This document shows, piece by piece, positions 1 to 8,301 of a stretch of 10,224 nucleotides of DNA (position 1 is its first letter; each line of letters begins with the position of its first letter). The position numbers were made by a program, and so were the translations under genes. The notes below the pieces were generated by a model, which saw only the letters and a program-made list of their open reading frames with translations, had not been told where the DNA came from and did not search any database. The stretch comes from Chloroflexota bacterium. Its GTDB lineage: Bacteria > Chloroflexota > Dehalococcoidia > Bin125. The DNA is taken from contig JAPOXB010000011.1 of assembly GCA_026707335.1 (NCBI GenBank), forward strand, positions 1 through 10,224, in the 5' to 3' direction.

Positions 1-981
1 CAGTCCGCCTACCGGCGCCTGGCGCGCAAGTACCACCCCGACGTCACCGGCGGCGACAAGGCCGCCGAGGACCGCTTCAAGGCGATCAACGAGGCCCACG
101 AGGTGTTGGGCGACGACAAGAAGCGCGCCGCCTACGACAGGTGGGGCGACCGCTGGATGCACGCCGAGCGGTTGGAGGAGGCGCAGCGCCGCGGCGGCTT
201 CGCGGCCGGTCCCGGCAGCGGCGTGCGCTTCGAGTTCGGCGGGCAGGGCGCGCCCTTCGGCGGCCTGGGCGACCTCTTCGGTGGCGGCGGCGGCGGCGAC
301 GAGGGCCTCTTCGACCGGCTGTTCCGCGGCGGCGCGGCGGCCGGGCCCCGCCCCGGCAAGGGCGAGGACCTGCGCCACCGGGTGACGGTCTCCCTGCCCG
401 AGGCGTTCTCGGGCAGCACGCGCACCGTGCAACTGCAGACGTCGGAGGCGTGCCCCACCTGCGCCGGCGCCGGCCGCGCCGGCAGCGCGACCTGCCACGA
501 GTGCCGCGGCCGGGGCCAGCGGCGGGCGGACAAACGCCTGGAGGTGACGATCCCGGCCGGCATCGAGAGCGGCGGCAAGATCCGGCTGCGCGGCAAGGGC
601 GGCCCCGGCCGCGCCGGCGGCCCCCCGGGCGACGTCGTGCTGGAGGTCACGGTCGCGGACGACCCGCGCTTCGAGCGGCGGGGGCCGGCGCTGCACACCG
701 AGGCGCCCGTCGGCCTGACGACGGCGCTGCTGGGCGGCGAGGTCATCGTGCCCACCGTCACGGGCCAGGTCGCCCTGCAGGTGCCCGAGGGGACGCAGAA
801 CGGCCGCGTCTTCCGTCTGGCCGGCAAGGGCATGCCGGTGATGAAAGGCGACCGCACGGGCGACCTGTTCGCCAAGGTGCGCGTGGTCCTGCCGGAGCAG
901 ATCGACGACGAGCGCCGGGCGCTGTTCGAGCGCCTGCGCGACCTGGAATCGGACGGTCCCGCGGATGGGAGGACGCCATGA
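1..981 (+). CDS. dnaJ: DnaJ (Hsp40) co-chaperone, 5'-truncated by the window edge, reduced zinc centre
   Basis: Co-chaperone that delivers unfolded clients to DnaK and stimulates its ATPase through the J domain. The frame is open from base 1 and about 20 N-terminal residues are missing; 326 residues are visible. Numbering from the window edge, the J domain carries the diagnostic HPD at 12-14, followed by a Gly/Phe-rich linker at about 64-115 (GGLGDLFGGGG and similar). The cysteine region has only two CxxCxGxG repeats (C151/C154 and C165/C168) where canonical DnaJ has four, so only one zinc site can form. Two C-terminal substrate-binding beta domains follow (about 175-310), with motifs such as VTIPAGIESGGKIRLRGKG and GDLFAKVRVVLP. 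The TGA stop overlaps the hspR start (ATGA), so the genes are translationally coupled. dnaK and grpE are probably upstream, outside the window. The GTG at 103 is internal to the J domain and is not the start. CbpA is an alternative label, but CbpA lacks cysteines. Confidence 0.93.
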   Translation, partial: QSAYRRLARKYHPDVTGGDKAAEDRFKAINEAHEVLGDDKKRAAYDRWGDRWMHAERLEEAQRRGGFAAGPGSGVRFEFGGQGAPFGGLGDLFGGGGGGDEGLFDRLFRGGAAAGPRPGKGEDLRHRVTVSLPEAFSGSTRTVQLQTSEACPTCAGAGRAGSATCHECRGRGQRRADKRLEVTIPAGIESGGKIRLRGKGGPGRAGGPPGDVVLEVTVADDPRFERRGPALHTEAPVGLTTALLGGEVIVPTVTGQVALQVPEGTQNGRVFRLAGKGMPVMKGDRTGDLFAKVRVVLPEQIDDERRALFERLRDLESDGPADGRTP

Positions 982-1358
982 TGGACCGGGAGGCCCGCGA
1001 GCGGATCCGGGTGCGGGTCGAGCAGCACAGCACGGAGCCGCTCTACATCATCAGCGTGGCCGCGCGGATGCTCGACGTGCACGCGCAGACGCTGCGCACC
1101 TACGAGCGCGAGGGCCTCGTCCGGCCGGCGCGGTCGCGCGGCGGCGTGCGCATGTACTCCGACCACGACATCGAGCGGCTGCGGCGCATCCGCACCCTCG
1201 TCGATGAGCTGGGCTGCAACCTGGCCGGCGTCGACGTGATCCTCAACCTCATGGAGCGCATGCAGGGCATGCAGGCGGAGATCGGGCGGCTGCGCGACGA
1301 GTTGCAGCGCGAACGCGACCGCCACCTGCCCGCCCCGCGGGCGCCACGGACCGACTAG
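978..1358 (+). CDS. hspR: HspR, MerR-family heat-shock repressor
   Basis: DNA-binding repressor that in actinobacteria and relatives binds HAIR inverted repeats upstream of dnaK/clpB operons, with DnaK as co-repressor. The 126-residue product is the usual size. Residues 23-61 form the MerR winged helix-turn-helix: YIISVAARMLDVHAQTLRTY, then EREGLVRPARSRGGVRMYS with the RxY/S wing, followed by DIERLRRIRTLVDELGCNLAGV. Residues 83-115 are a Met/Glu/Arg-rich amphipathic helix typical of the dimerisation coiled coil. The start is the ATG at 978 or the adjacent one at 981; both lie just after GGGAGG at 967-972, giving 5 or 8 nt spacing. The gene overlaps dnaJ by 4 nt and ends 25 nt before the Clp gene, so the three are one operon. 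No HAIR-type operator (CTTGAGT-N7-ACTCAAG) was seen in this window; it would be expected upstream of the first operon gene. Confidence 0.93.
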   Translation: MMDREARERIRVRVEQHSTEPLYIISVAARMLDVHAQTLRTYEREGLVRPARSRGGVRMYSDHDIERLRRIRTLVDELGCNLAGVDVILNLMERMQGMQAEIGRLRDELQRERDRHLPAPRAPRTD

Positions 1359-1383
1359 GAAACGACGGGGAGGAGCGACAACG

Positions 1384-3903
<2,520 letters not shown>

Positions 3904-3926
3904 CCAGCAGACGGTTGCCGGGACGG

Positions 3927-3955
3927 CGAGAGCCCCGGGCGATGCCCGGGCCTCG
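3927..3955. terminator. GC-rich hairpin between convergent genes, probable bidirectional terminator
   Basis: CCCGGGC (3934-3940) pairs perfectly with GCCCGGG (3944-3950) around a 3-nt GAT loop. CGAG (3927-3930) pairs with CTCG (3952-3955), and G3932 can pair with C3951, leaving two single-base bulges. The hairpin sits in the 76-nt gap between the clp stop (3903) and the end of the convergent minus-strand gene (3980). No T-tract follows on either strand, so it would be a non-canonical terminator of the kind common in high-GC bacteria, or simply a 3'-end stabiliser. Confidence 0.6.
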
Positions 3956-3979
3956 TCGATCGTGCGGCCGGATCCCGCG

Positions 3980-4885
3980 CTACTGGGTGATGGTGGTGGG
4001 CGAGGTCGCGTGGACGAAGAGCACGTCGAACGCGTTGATCGCGCGGATGCCCTGCGCGAATTCGGGCAGGCCGGGGCGGTACGACTCGTAGCGCTGGGTC
4101 GTCGCGTTGAAACGGAACAACGCCCTCACGGCGCCGGAGTCGGCGACGGCGTCGAGCACCTCCTGCGGGGTCGCGTCGGGGCCCGCCCAGCCGATGGCCG
4201 TGAAGCCGGCCGCGATCGTCCGCGTCCCGGTCAGAGCGCCGTCGGACGGCATCTCCCAGGTCAGCGCGCTCTTCACAAGGAGGTAGTAGGCGACGCCGGC
4301 GCGCAGGTCGGAGATCCCCTGCGCGAAGGCGGGCAGCCCGGGGCGATACGAGTCCCAATTCTGGTCTTCGGCGTTGTACTCGAAGATGGCGGACAACTCG
4401 GACGTGTCGGGGAAGGTCTCGAGCGCATCGTCGATGTCCTGCGTATGGCCGGTCCAGACGACGAAGTTGAAGCCCGTCAGCAGGGCGACCTCGCGGACAG
4501 GGCGCTCCGGGCCGCCGATCGTCAGGACGAAGTCCGGCTCCACGTGGGCCGGGCCGAGCTCGTACAACTCCGAGACGCTGTTGTTCCTGGCGCGGAAGCG
4601 GAACGAGTCGACGTCGTTCGGGATCACGACACTCCAGCCCATACTCTCGCGTTCAACCGTGGCGACGACGTTGCCGTCCTCGTCGATCACGTCGATGGTG
4701 GAGCCGTCCCAGGGCTGGCCGTCGACGGTCACCGTATCGTTGCTGCCCCAGAACTGCCTCGGGGGCAGCTCCGGGTTCTGCTGCGCGGAGACGACCGCGG
4801 GCAGCGCGACGAGCAGCGCCGCCGTCAGGAGCGCGACCACGAGCAGGGGGCGGCGGGCGAGGGGGCCAAACAGGTGCATCGGCAT
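3980..4885 (-). CDS. Secreted protein with a tandem pair of SYRPGLP/FAQGI repeats, function unknown
   Basis: Exported protein of 301 residues that I cannot assign to a named family. A signal peptide is clear: Arg-Arg at 11-12, hydrophobic core LLVVALLTAALLVALPAVV, and a VSA-QQ cleavage site after A34. Residues about 45-125 look like a beta-sandwich domain (TVTVDGQPWDGSTIDVIDED, then WSVVIPNDVDSFRFRARN). Two homologous repeats follow at 138-212 and 227-301. Each begins G-F-x3-W-x-G, has a helix-like Asp/Glu stretch, then xxFxxNAxxQxxxSYRPGLPxFAQGI, and ends in a hydrophobic strand; the second finishes at the C-terminus. There is no C-terminal anchor, so it is either free or bound to another surface component. 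The start at 4885 was preferred over an in-frame ATG at 4969 because AAGGA (4893-4897) lies 7 nt upstream and the signal peptide then begins normally. A weak TAGGCT -10-like hexamer lies at 4975-4980. The gene converges on clp. Confidence 0.82.
   Translation of the reverse strand: MPMHLFGPLARRPLLVVALLTAALLVALPAVVSAQQNPELPPRQFWGSNDTVTVDGQPWDGSTIDVIDEDGNVVATVERESMGWSVVIPNDVDSFRFRARNNSVSELYELGPAHVEPDFVLTIGGPERPVREVALLTGFNFVVWTGHTQDIDDALETFPDTSELSAIFEYNAEDQNWDSYRPGLPAFAQGISDLRAGVAYYLLVKSALTWEMPSDGALTGTRTIAAGFTAIGWAGPDATPQEVLDAVADSGAVRALFRFNATTQRYESYRPGLPEFAQGIRAINAFDVLFVHATSPTTITQ
3983..4474 (-). repeat. Intragenic duplication encoding two ~75-residue repeat units
   Basis: The two halves, 4250-4474 and 3983-4207, encode aligned protein repeats and still share visible DNA similarity. 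The best stretch on the plus strand begins with the identical CCCTGCGCGAA at 4050-4060 and 4317-4327 and continues with few differences through GGGCAGNCCGGGGCGNTACGA. Protein identity is highest in SYRPGLP-x-FAQGI and lower elsewhere, so the duplication is old but the central motif is constrained. Confidence 0.8.
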
Positions 4886-4892
4886 GGGCAGT

Positions 4893-4897
4893 TCCTT
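4893..4897 (-). promoter_or_regulatory. Ribosome binding site that fixes the start of the secreted repeat protein
   Basis: AAGGA on the minus strand lies 7 nt before the ATG at 4885-4883. This favours that start over the upstream ATG at 4969, which would place 28 unusual residues, including two cysteines, ahead of the signal peptide. Confidence 0.6.
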
Positions 4898-5039
4898 CAC
4901 GCCGCGGCCGGCGGGGCGGACGCGCGTGCTACAGATGCGCATGGGGCCGCAGGCTGCGCCCCGTGACACTCGGCAGCCTATCGCACGCCCCGCGCTGCCA
5001 CACCCGCGCGTGACGTAAGGAGGACGCGGCGCGAGGACG

Positions 5040-5966
5040 CTAGCCGCGCGGCAGCCCCAGGCCCCGCGTGGCGATGATGCCCCGCTGGATCTCGCTGGTG
5101 CCGGCGGCGATCGTCGCGCTGACGGCGTGCAAGTAGCCCCGGCCGGGGGATCCGCGGAGCGCCGCCCGAGGGTCGCCGGGGTCGATCAGCGCGGCGGACG
5201 TCCCCAGCATCGCCATGCCCGTGTCCTGGAGGCGCTGCGCCAGTTCCGACGCGAACAGCTTCGACACCGAGGCCTCGTAGTTCGCGACGATGCCGCGCGT
5301 CTGCATGTCCGTGATGCGGTAGGCCAGGTGCGTGCCCACCTGCACCTCGATGGCGCGGTCGGCCAGGTCGTAGCGCAGGCTGGGCCGCCGCCGGATCGTC
5401 TGCGGGTGGTCGCGGGCGTAGCCGGCGTACTCCTCGACGATGCGCCGCCCGCGCGCGAAGCCGCCGATGCCGGAGCGCTCGAAGTCGAGCGCCACGGCCA
5501 TGTGGTACCAGCCCCGATTGACCTCGCCCACGACGTTCGTCTTGGGCACGCGCACGTCCTCGAAGAAGACCTCGTTGAAGGAATGGCCGCCGGCCATGTT
5601 GACCAGCGGCCGCACCGTGACGCCGGGGCTGCGCATGTCGACCATGAACATCGTCAGGCCCTTGTGCTTGGGCGCGTCCGGGTCGGTGCGGGCGGCGAGC
5701 CAGCCCCAATCGGCGCTCTGCGCGCCCGAGGTCCAGATCTTCTGCCCGTTGATCAGGTAGTCGTCGCCGTCGGCGACGGCGCGCGTCTGCATGGCCGCGA
5801 GGTCGCTGCCGGCGCCGGGCTCCGAGTAGAGCGTGCACCACCAGGCCTCGGCGTCGGCGATGGCGCGGACGTGCTGGGCCTTCTGCGCCTCCGTGCCGTA
5901 GAGCAGCAGCGCCGGTCCCACCCACATCACGCCCATGTTCCCCCCGGGCGCGCGGTGGTAGGCCAT
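5040..5966 (-). CDS. Acyl-CoA dehydrogenase, C-terminal part of a frameshifted gene
   Basis: FAD-dependent acyl-CoA dehydrogenase that would form an alpha,beta-double bond in an acyl-CoA thioester and pass electrons to ETF. This 308-residue part holds most of the enzyme: end of the N-terminal helical domain, the middle beta domain with the family signature LYSEPGAGSDLA (46-57), NGQKIWTSGAQSADW, FNEVFFEDVRVPKTNVVGE, and the C-terminal helical domain. It ends IAAGTSEIQRGIIATRGLGLPRG, typical of the FadE-like subgroup whose base is not the Glu of the MCAD YEGT motif; Ala stands at that site. E163 in LDFERSG is a candidate base by analogy with isovaleryl-CoA dehydrogenase (inference). The frame continues upstream as GAG-GAG before ATG 5966, so the first Met is internal to the enzyme (expected NEEMAYHRAP). 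GAGGAG abuts the ATG and is too close to be a normal ribosome site. Joined to 5971-6213, it gives about 390 residues, the family size. It is probably a pseudogene unless the extra base is an error. Confidence 0.88.
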   Translation of the reverse strand: MAYHRAPGGNMGVMWVGPALLLYGTEAQKAQHVRAIADAEAWWCTLYSEPGAGSDLAAMQTRAVADGDDYLINGQKIWTSGAQSADWGWLAARTDPDAPKHKGLTMFMVDMRSPGVTVRPLVNMAGGHSFNEVFFEDVRVPKTNVVGEVNRGWYHMAVALDFERSGIGGFARGRRIVEEYAGYARDHPQTIRRRPSLRYDLADRAIEVQVGTHLAYRITDMQTRGIVANYEASVSKLFASELAQRLQDTGMAMLGTSAALIDPGDPRAALRGSPGRGYLHAVSATIAAGTSEIQRGIIATRGLGLPRG

Positions 5967-5970
5967 CTCC

Positions 5971-6213
5971 TCAGTTCATGACGAGTTGCCGCCAGTGCGA
6001 CGCGCCCAGCCCGCCGTACTCGCGGGGCCAGGCCATGGTCAGCCAGCGGCGCTCCGCCATCGCGCGCTGGAACGTGCGCCCCGCCTCGATCGCGCGCGCG
6101 CCGTAGGCGCCGTCGTCGTCGTGCGTCGCCCAGTCGGCGGGCAGGTGCTCGCCGATGAAGCGGCGCACCTCGCCCCGGAAGTCGGCCAGCGCGGCATCGT
6201 CGCGGAAGTGCAT
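5971..6213 (-). CDS. Acyl-CoA dehydrogenase, N-terminal part of a frameshifted gene
   Basis: This 80-residue frame is the beginning of the dehydrogenase whose remainder lies at 5040-5966. It encodes the first helices of the N-terminal domain (FRGEVRRFIGEHLPADW, then the family-typical WLTMAWPREYGGLGASHWRQLVMN) and stops at TGA 5971-5973. The family continues N-E-E-M-A at exactly this point; removing one T (plus-strand A at 5973) restores AAC-GAG-GAG-ATG-GCC and the full protein. The fragment alone lacks the FAD- and substrate-binding core, so it should be inactive. The start is well supported: GGAGGG at 6221-6226 lies 7 nt before ATG 6213 and within the 17-nt gap after the oxidoreductase stop, showing that the two genes form an operon. 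Confidence 0.88.
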   Translation of the reverse strand: MHFRDDAALADFRGEVRRFIGEHLPADWATHDDDGAYGARAIEAGRTFQRAMAERRWLTMAWPREYGGLGASHWRQLVMN

Positions 6214-6230
6214 GGCGGTTCCCTCCGGCG

Positions 6231-6896
6231 CTACGCGTCCGGCGCGGGGCCGGCGCCCTCCCGCCGCGGCACGCCCAGCCGCGTCAGGACGTCGGCGAAC
6301 ACCGGCCAGTCCTGCGCGCCGCGGATCACGAACTTGTCGTCCAGGATGAACGTCGGCGTGCCGTGGATGCCGTTCCCCCGCGCGAGCTGCGTGTACTCGT
6401 CGACGCGCGCACGGTAGGCGCCCGCCTCCAGCGCCGCGCGCAGCGCAGCCCGATCGACGCCCGTCTCCGCGACGGCGGCGTCCACCTGGTCGATCGTGCT
6501 CACGTTGGCGCCGCCTGCGAAGTAGGCGTGGAAGATCGCCCGGTGCACGCGCTCGAAGGTCTCACGGCTCTGCTCGCGCGCCCATTCGGCGGCCTCCAGC
6601 GCCTTGTGGCCGTTCGCCTGGTGGGCGTTGCCGCGCATCGGCAGGTTCTCGGCCGCAGCCAAGCCGTACAGGCGCTCCCGCGCCTCCGGGTCGCTGCGGG
6701 CCGGGTCCTTCTCCCGGCCCTCGGCGGGGATGTCGGGGTGCAACTCGAATGGAACCCATTCGACCTCGACCGCGAACTCGCGCGACATCCGGTCCACGCG
6801 CGCCGTGCCGATGTAGCACCACGGTCAGATGTAGTCCGACACGACCGCCACCGGCATCGGGTTCTGCTCGCTGTAGGCCGCTTCCGCCTGGGCCAC
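6231..6896 (-). CDS. FrnE/DsbA-like thiol oxidoreductase, predicted selenoprotein with U-P-W-C active site
   Basis: Thioredoxin-fold DsbA-family protein of the cytosolic FrnE type, which catalyses thiol-disulfide exchange; there is no signal peptide. Read from GTG 6896 it has 221 residues. The first strand and active site are MPVAVVSDYI-U-PWCYIG, with in-frame TGA 6825-6827 as residue 24 replacing the first Cys of the family CPWC and the second Cys kept (C27). The inserted helical domain follows (NLPMRGNAHQANGHKALEAA, FHAYFAGGANVS), then the cis-Pro motif GTPTF (179-183, Pro181) and VIRGAQDWPVF. Over 190 uninterrupted codons after the TGA, all in family register, argue against an ordinary stop. 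ATG 6857 is an alternative start that gives the more usual short N-terminus (208 residues), but GTG 6896 has the better ribosome site. The 188-residue version beginning at 6797 would lack the first strand and the active site. The acyl-CoA dehydrogenase follows after 17 nt. Sequencing error (TGC to TGA) is the main alternative. Confidence 0.8.
6780..6819 (-). promoter_or_regulatory. Candidate bacterial SECIS hairpin immediately downstream of the UGA codon
   Basis: Reading the minus strand, the UGA is at 6827-6825 and the hairpin starts 5 nt later. Arms pair as GUGC/GCGC (with one G-U), then a U-C mismatch, ACAUC/GAUGU, GG/CC with one bulged G, and CACG/CGUG with an unpaired GA on the 3' side. 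The apical loop is GCGCG (6803-6799), beginning with G, 22 nt after the UGA. As I recall the consensus, bacterial SECIS elements are in-frame hairpins just downstream of UGA with a G at the start of a small loop roughly 16-37 nt away, so this fits. Hairpins arise easily in coding DNA this GC-rich, so the structure is supporting rather than decisive evidence. Confidence 0.55.
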
Positions 6897-6900
6897 GCCG

Positions 6901-6911
6901 CCCCCCTCTCC
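6901..6911 (-). promoter_or_regulatory. Ribosome binding site supporting a GTG start for the predicted selenoprotein
   Basis: The minus strand reads GGAGAGGGGGG, then CGGC, then GTG at 6896-6894. It is the only strong purine-rich site upstream of the gene; the ATG at 6857 is preceded by a sequence without a clear Shine-Dalgarno match. It therefore supports a 13-residue N-terminal extension relative to the ATG. Confidence 0.45.
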
Positions 6912-6946
6912 GACACCCGCGGCGACGGGCGTCGCGGCGCGGGGAA

Positions 6947-6968
6947 CGCCGGCAGTATACGCCCGGCG
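6947..6968 (-). promoter_or_regulatory. Near-palindrome over a -10-like hexamer upstream of the oxidoreductase/dehydrogenase operon
   Basis: CGCCGG (6947-6952) and CCGGCG (6963-6968) are perfect inverted repeats flanking the palindrome GTATAC (6955-6960); 9 of 11 base pairs are symmetric. The minus-strand hexamer TATACT (6959-6954) matches a sigma-70-type -10 box in five of six positions and stands out in a GC-rich gap. No convincing -35 box is present at 17 nt. A dimeric repressor bound here would cover the promoter. A weak terminator for the upstream lipoprotein gene (6-bp stem, 10-nt loop) is the alternative. Confidence 0.4.
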
Positions 6969-6975
6969 GCGGCGC

Positions 6976-8202
6976 CTACTCATACGCGGCCGGCGCCCCC
7001 TCGCCGCCCGCGGCGACGCCCGGCTGCCAGGGGCGCCCCGCGCTCCCGCTCCAGACGCCCCAGGCGGGCTTCTCGGCGCCGCCCGCCGCGCGCAGCCCCA
7101 TCCGCGCGAAGAGGTCGAAGGGGGGCGCCGTCGCGAAGGACGGGTCGTCGGGCGTCAGCCAGACGATCAGCGCCCAGCCGCCCGCCTCGGCCTCGCGCAG
7201 CACGCGCTGGAGGAACTGCTGCTGGCCGCGCAGCGTGCCGAAGGTGACGCCGTCGCGGGCCGGCGCCGACGCATAGCCGCTGGGCACCAGGGCAATCGGC
7301 TTCTGGAACGTCTCCAGGCGCGAGTAGTAGCTGTCGGGGATGTCGCTGGCGAAGGGGAAGATCAGCGACGGGTAGCTGCTCACCGCCAGGAGGTCGAGCA
7401 CGTCCTGGAAGCGCAGCACCAGCGACCACTGCGGCAGGTGCTCCGACCAGGGCACCAGCCCCTGCAGGTCCTCGAGTTGGAAGGTCGCGAAGACGAGCGT
7501 CTCGGGCGCGATGGCCTTGACCGCCGCGTAGGCGCGCCGGTAGGCCGCCTCGATCGCGTCGAGGTCGTCCGGCCGGGCGCGGACGACGGCGTCGAGATCG
7601 ACGGCGAGCGCCAGCCAGCGCGGCCGGTACTCGCGCACGACGAACTCGGCGTAGGCGACGTAGGCCCGGCCCACCGCCTCGTCCTGGAAGCTCTCGCCCG
7701 GCGCGTCCCCGGCCAGGCGGCCGCGATCGGCCAGGTCCCACGGATCGATGGCGAAGAGCAGGTCCAGGCCGCGCTCGTCGAGCAGTTGGCGCTCCCAGGC
7801 GATCGTGGCGCGGGTCTCGGGCCGCACGACGCCGTCGGGGCCCACCTCTGTCCAGGCGACGGGGCGCTGGATCATGATCAGGTCGGCGCTGCGGGCAGCG
7901 TCGTCGAACACGTCGACGTAGGCGTCGGGGGTGAGCAGGGCGGGCGTCGCGGTGAAGCCGAGCGCGTAGGGCCGCGCCGGACCGCCGCGCGCGGGCACGG
8001 TGGGCGGCACCCGGCTGCGCAGCCGGTCGAGCTCGGAGGGCGGCTCGGCCGGCGCCTCCGCGACGGCCGGCGCGGGCCCGGCGCTCCCGGCGTCCGGGGT
8101 GTCGGGTTGGTCGTCGCCGCCGCAGGCGGACAGCACCAGCGCCAGCGCCAGCGCCAGCACCGCACAGGGGAACGACGACCGCATCGCCGGCGTCAATCTC
8201 AT
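6976..8202 (-). CDS. Lipoprotein with a probable catalytically degenerate glycoside-hydrolase-like TIM barrel
   Basis: Exported lipoprotein of 408 residues. The signal peptide ends in the lipobox LSAC with lipidated Cys27, followed by a flexible Asp/Pro/Ala-rich linker to about residue 75. The rest reads like a clan-A-type (beta/alpha)8 barrel: RPYALGFTATP (first strand), LIMIQRPVAWTEV, LLFAIDPWD, a helix with YVAYAEFVVREYRPRWLALA, the helix AIEAAYRRAYAAVKAIAPETLVFATFQLE, DVLDLLAVSSYPSL, KPIALVPSGYAS and ALIVWLTPDDPS. In active clan-A enzymes the acid/base Glu follows Asn after strand 4 and the nucleophile Glu ends strand 7; here these places read V-D-L-D (201-204) and P-S-G-Y (307-310). It may thus bind sugar without cleaving it. 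Fold assignment rests on motif resemblance only. The spacing from GGGGGAGGA (8218-8226) to ATG 8202 is long (15 nt); ATG 8184 is an in-frame alternative. It is divergent from the penicillin-binding protein gene. Confidence 0.8.
   Translation of the reverse strand: MRLTPAMRSSFPCAVLALALALVLSACGGDDQPDTPDAGSAGPAPAVAEAPAEPPSELDRLRSRVPPTVPARGGPARPYALGFTATPALLTPDAYVDVFDDAARSADLIMIQRPVAWTEVGPDGVVRPETRATIAWERQLLDERGLDLLFAIDPWDLADRGRLAGDAPGESFQDEAVGRAYVAYAEFVVREYRPRWLALAVDLDAVVRARPDDLDAIEAAYRRAYAAVKAIAPETLVFATFQLEDLQGLVPWSEHLPQWSLVLRFQDVLDLLAVSSYPSLIFPFASDIPDSYYSRLETFQKPIALVPSGYASAPARDGVTFGTLRGQQQFLQRVLREAEAGGWALIVWLTPDDPSFATAPPFDLFARMGLRAAGGAEKPAWGVWSGSAGRPWQPGVAAGGEGAPAAYE
8135..8158. repeat. Short tandem hexamer repeat inside the lipoprotein signal peptide
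   Basis: Three exact copies of GCCAGC (8141-8158) are preceded by one copy with a mismatch (ACCAGC, 8135-8140). On the coding minus strand they encode the alternating Ala-Leu run of the signal peptide core (ALALALVL). Gain or loss of a unit would change the core by two residues without shifting the frame. Confidence 0.7.
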
Positions 8203-8301
8203 GTGCCCGATCGTACGTCCTCCCCCACCGAGACGGCGGCTCGCGCCGCGGGGTTCCCTTGGTTACACTTGCCCGTACGAGGGCGGGGGCCTCGGAAGTC
8301 C

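Noticed and set aside
4886..4969. Longer N-terminus for the secreted repeat protein from ATG 4969
   Set aside because: It puts 28 charged and Cys-containing residues before a normal signal peptide, and a good AAGGA site supports ATG 4885.
5014..5040. Plus-strand GTAAGGAGG resembling a ribosome site in the gap upstream of 5040
   Set aside because: No plausible plus-strand gene follows; downstream lies the antisense of the dehydrogenase. Chance occurrence in a purine-rich stretch.
5958..5985. Programmed +1 frameshift at the UGA of the dehydrogenase, as in the RF2 gene
   Set aside because: The P-site codon AAC would re-pair poorly after slipping to ACU, and no Shine-Dalgarno-like stimulator precedes it. 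A simple insertion or sequencing error is more economical.
6231..6797. A 188-residue oxidoreductase starting at GTG 6797 with the TGA as a normal upstream stop
   Set aside because: It would lack the first beta strand and the whole CxxC active site. Upstream codons continue the family sequence exactly, and no ribosome site fits this start.
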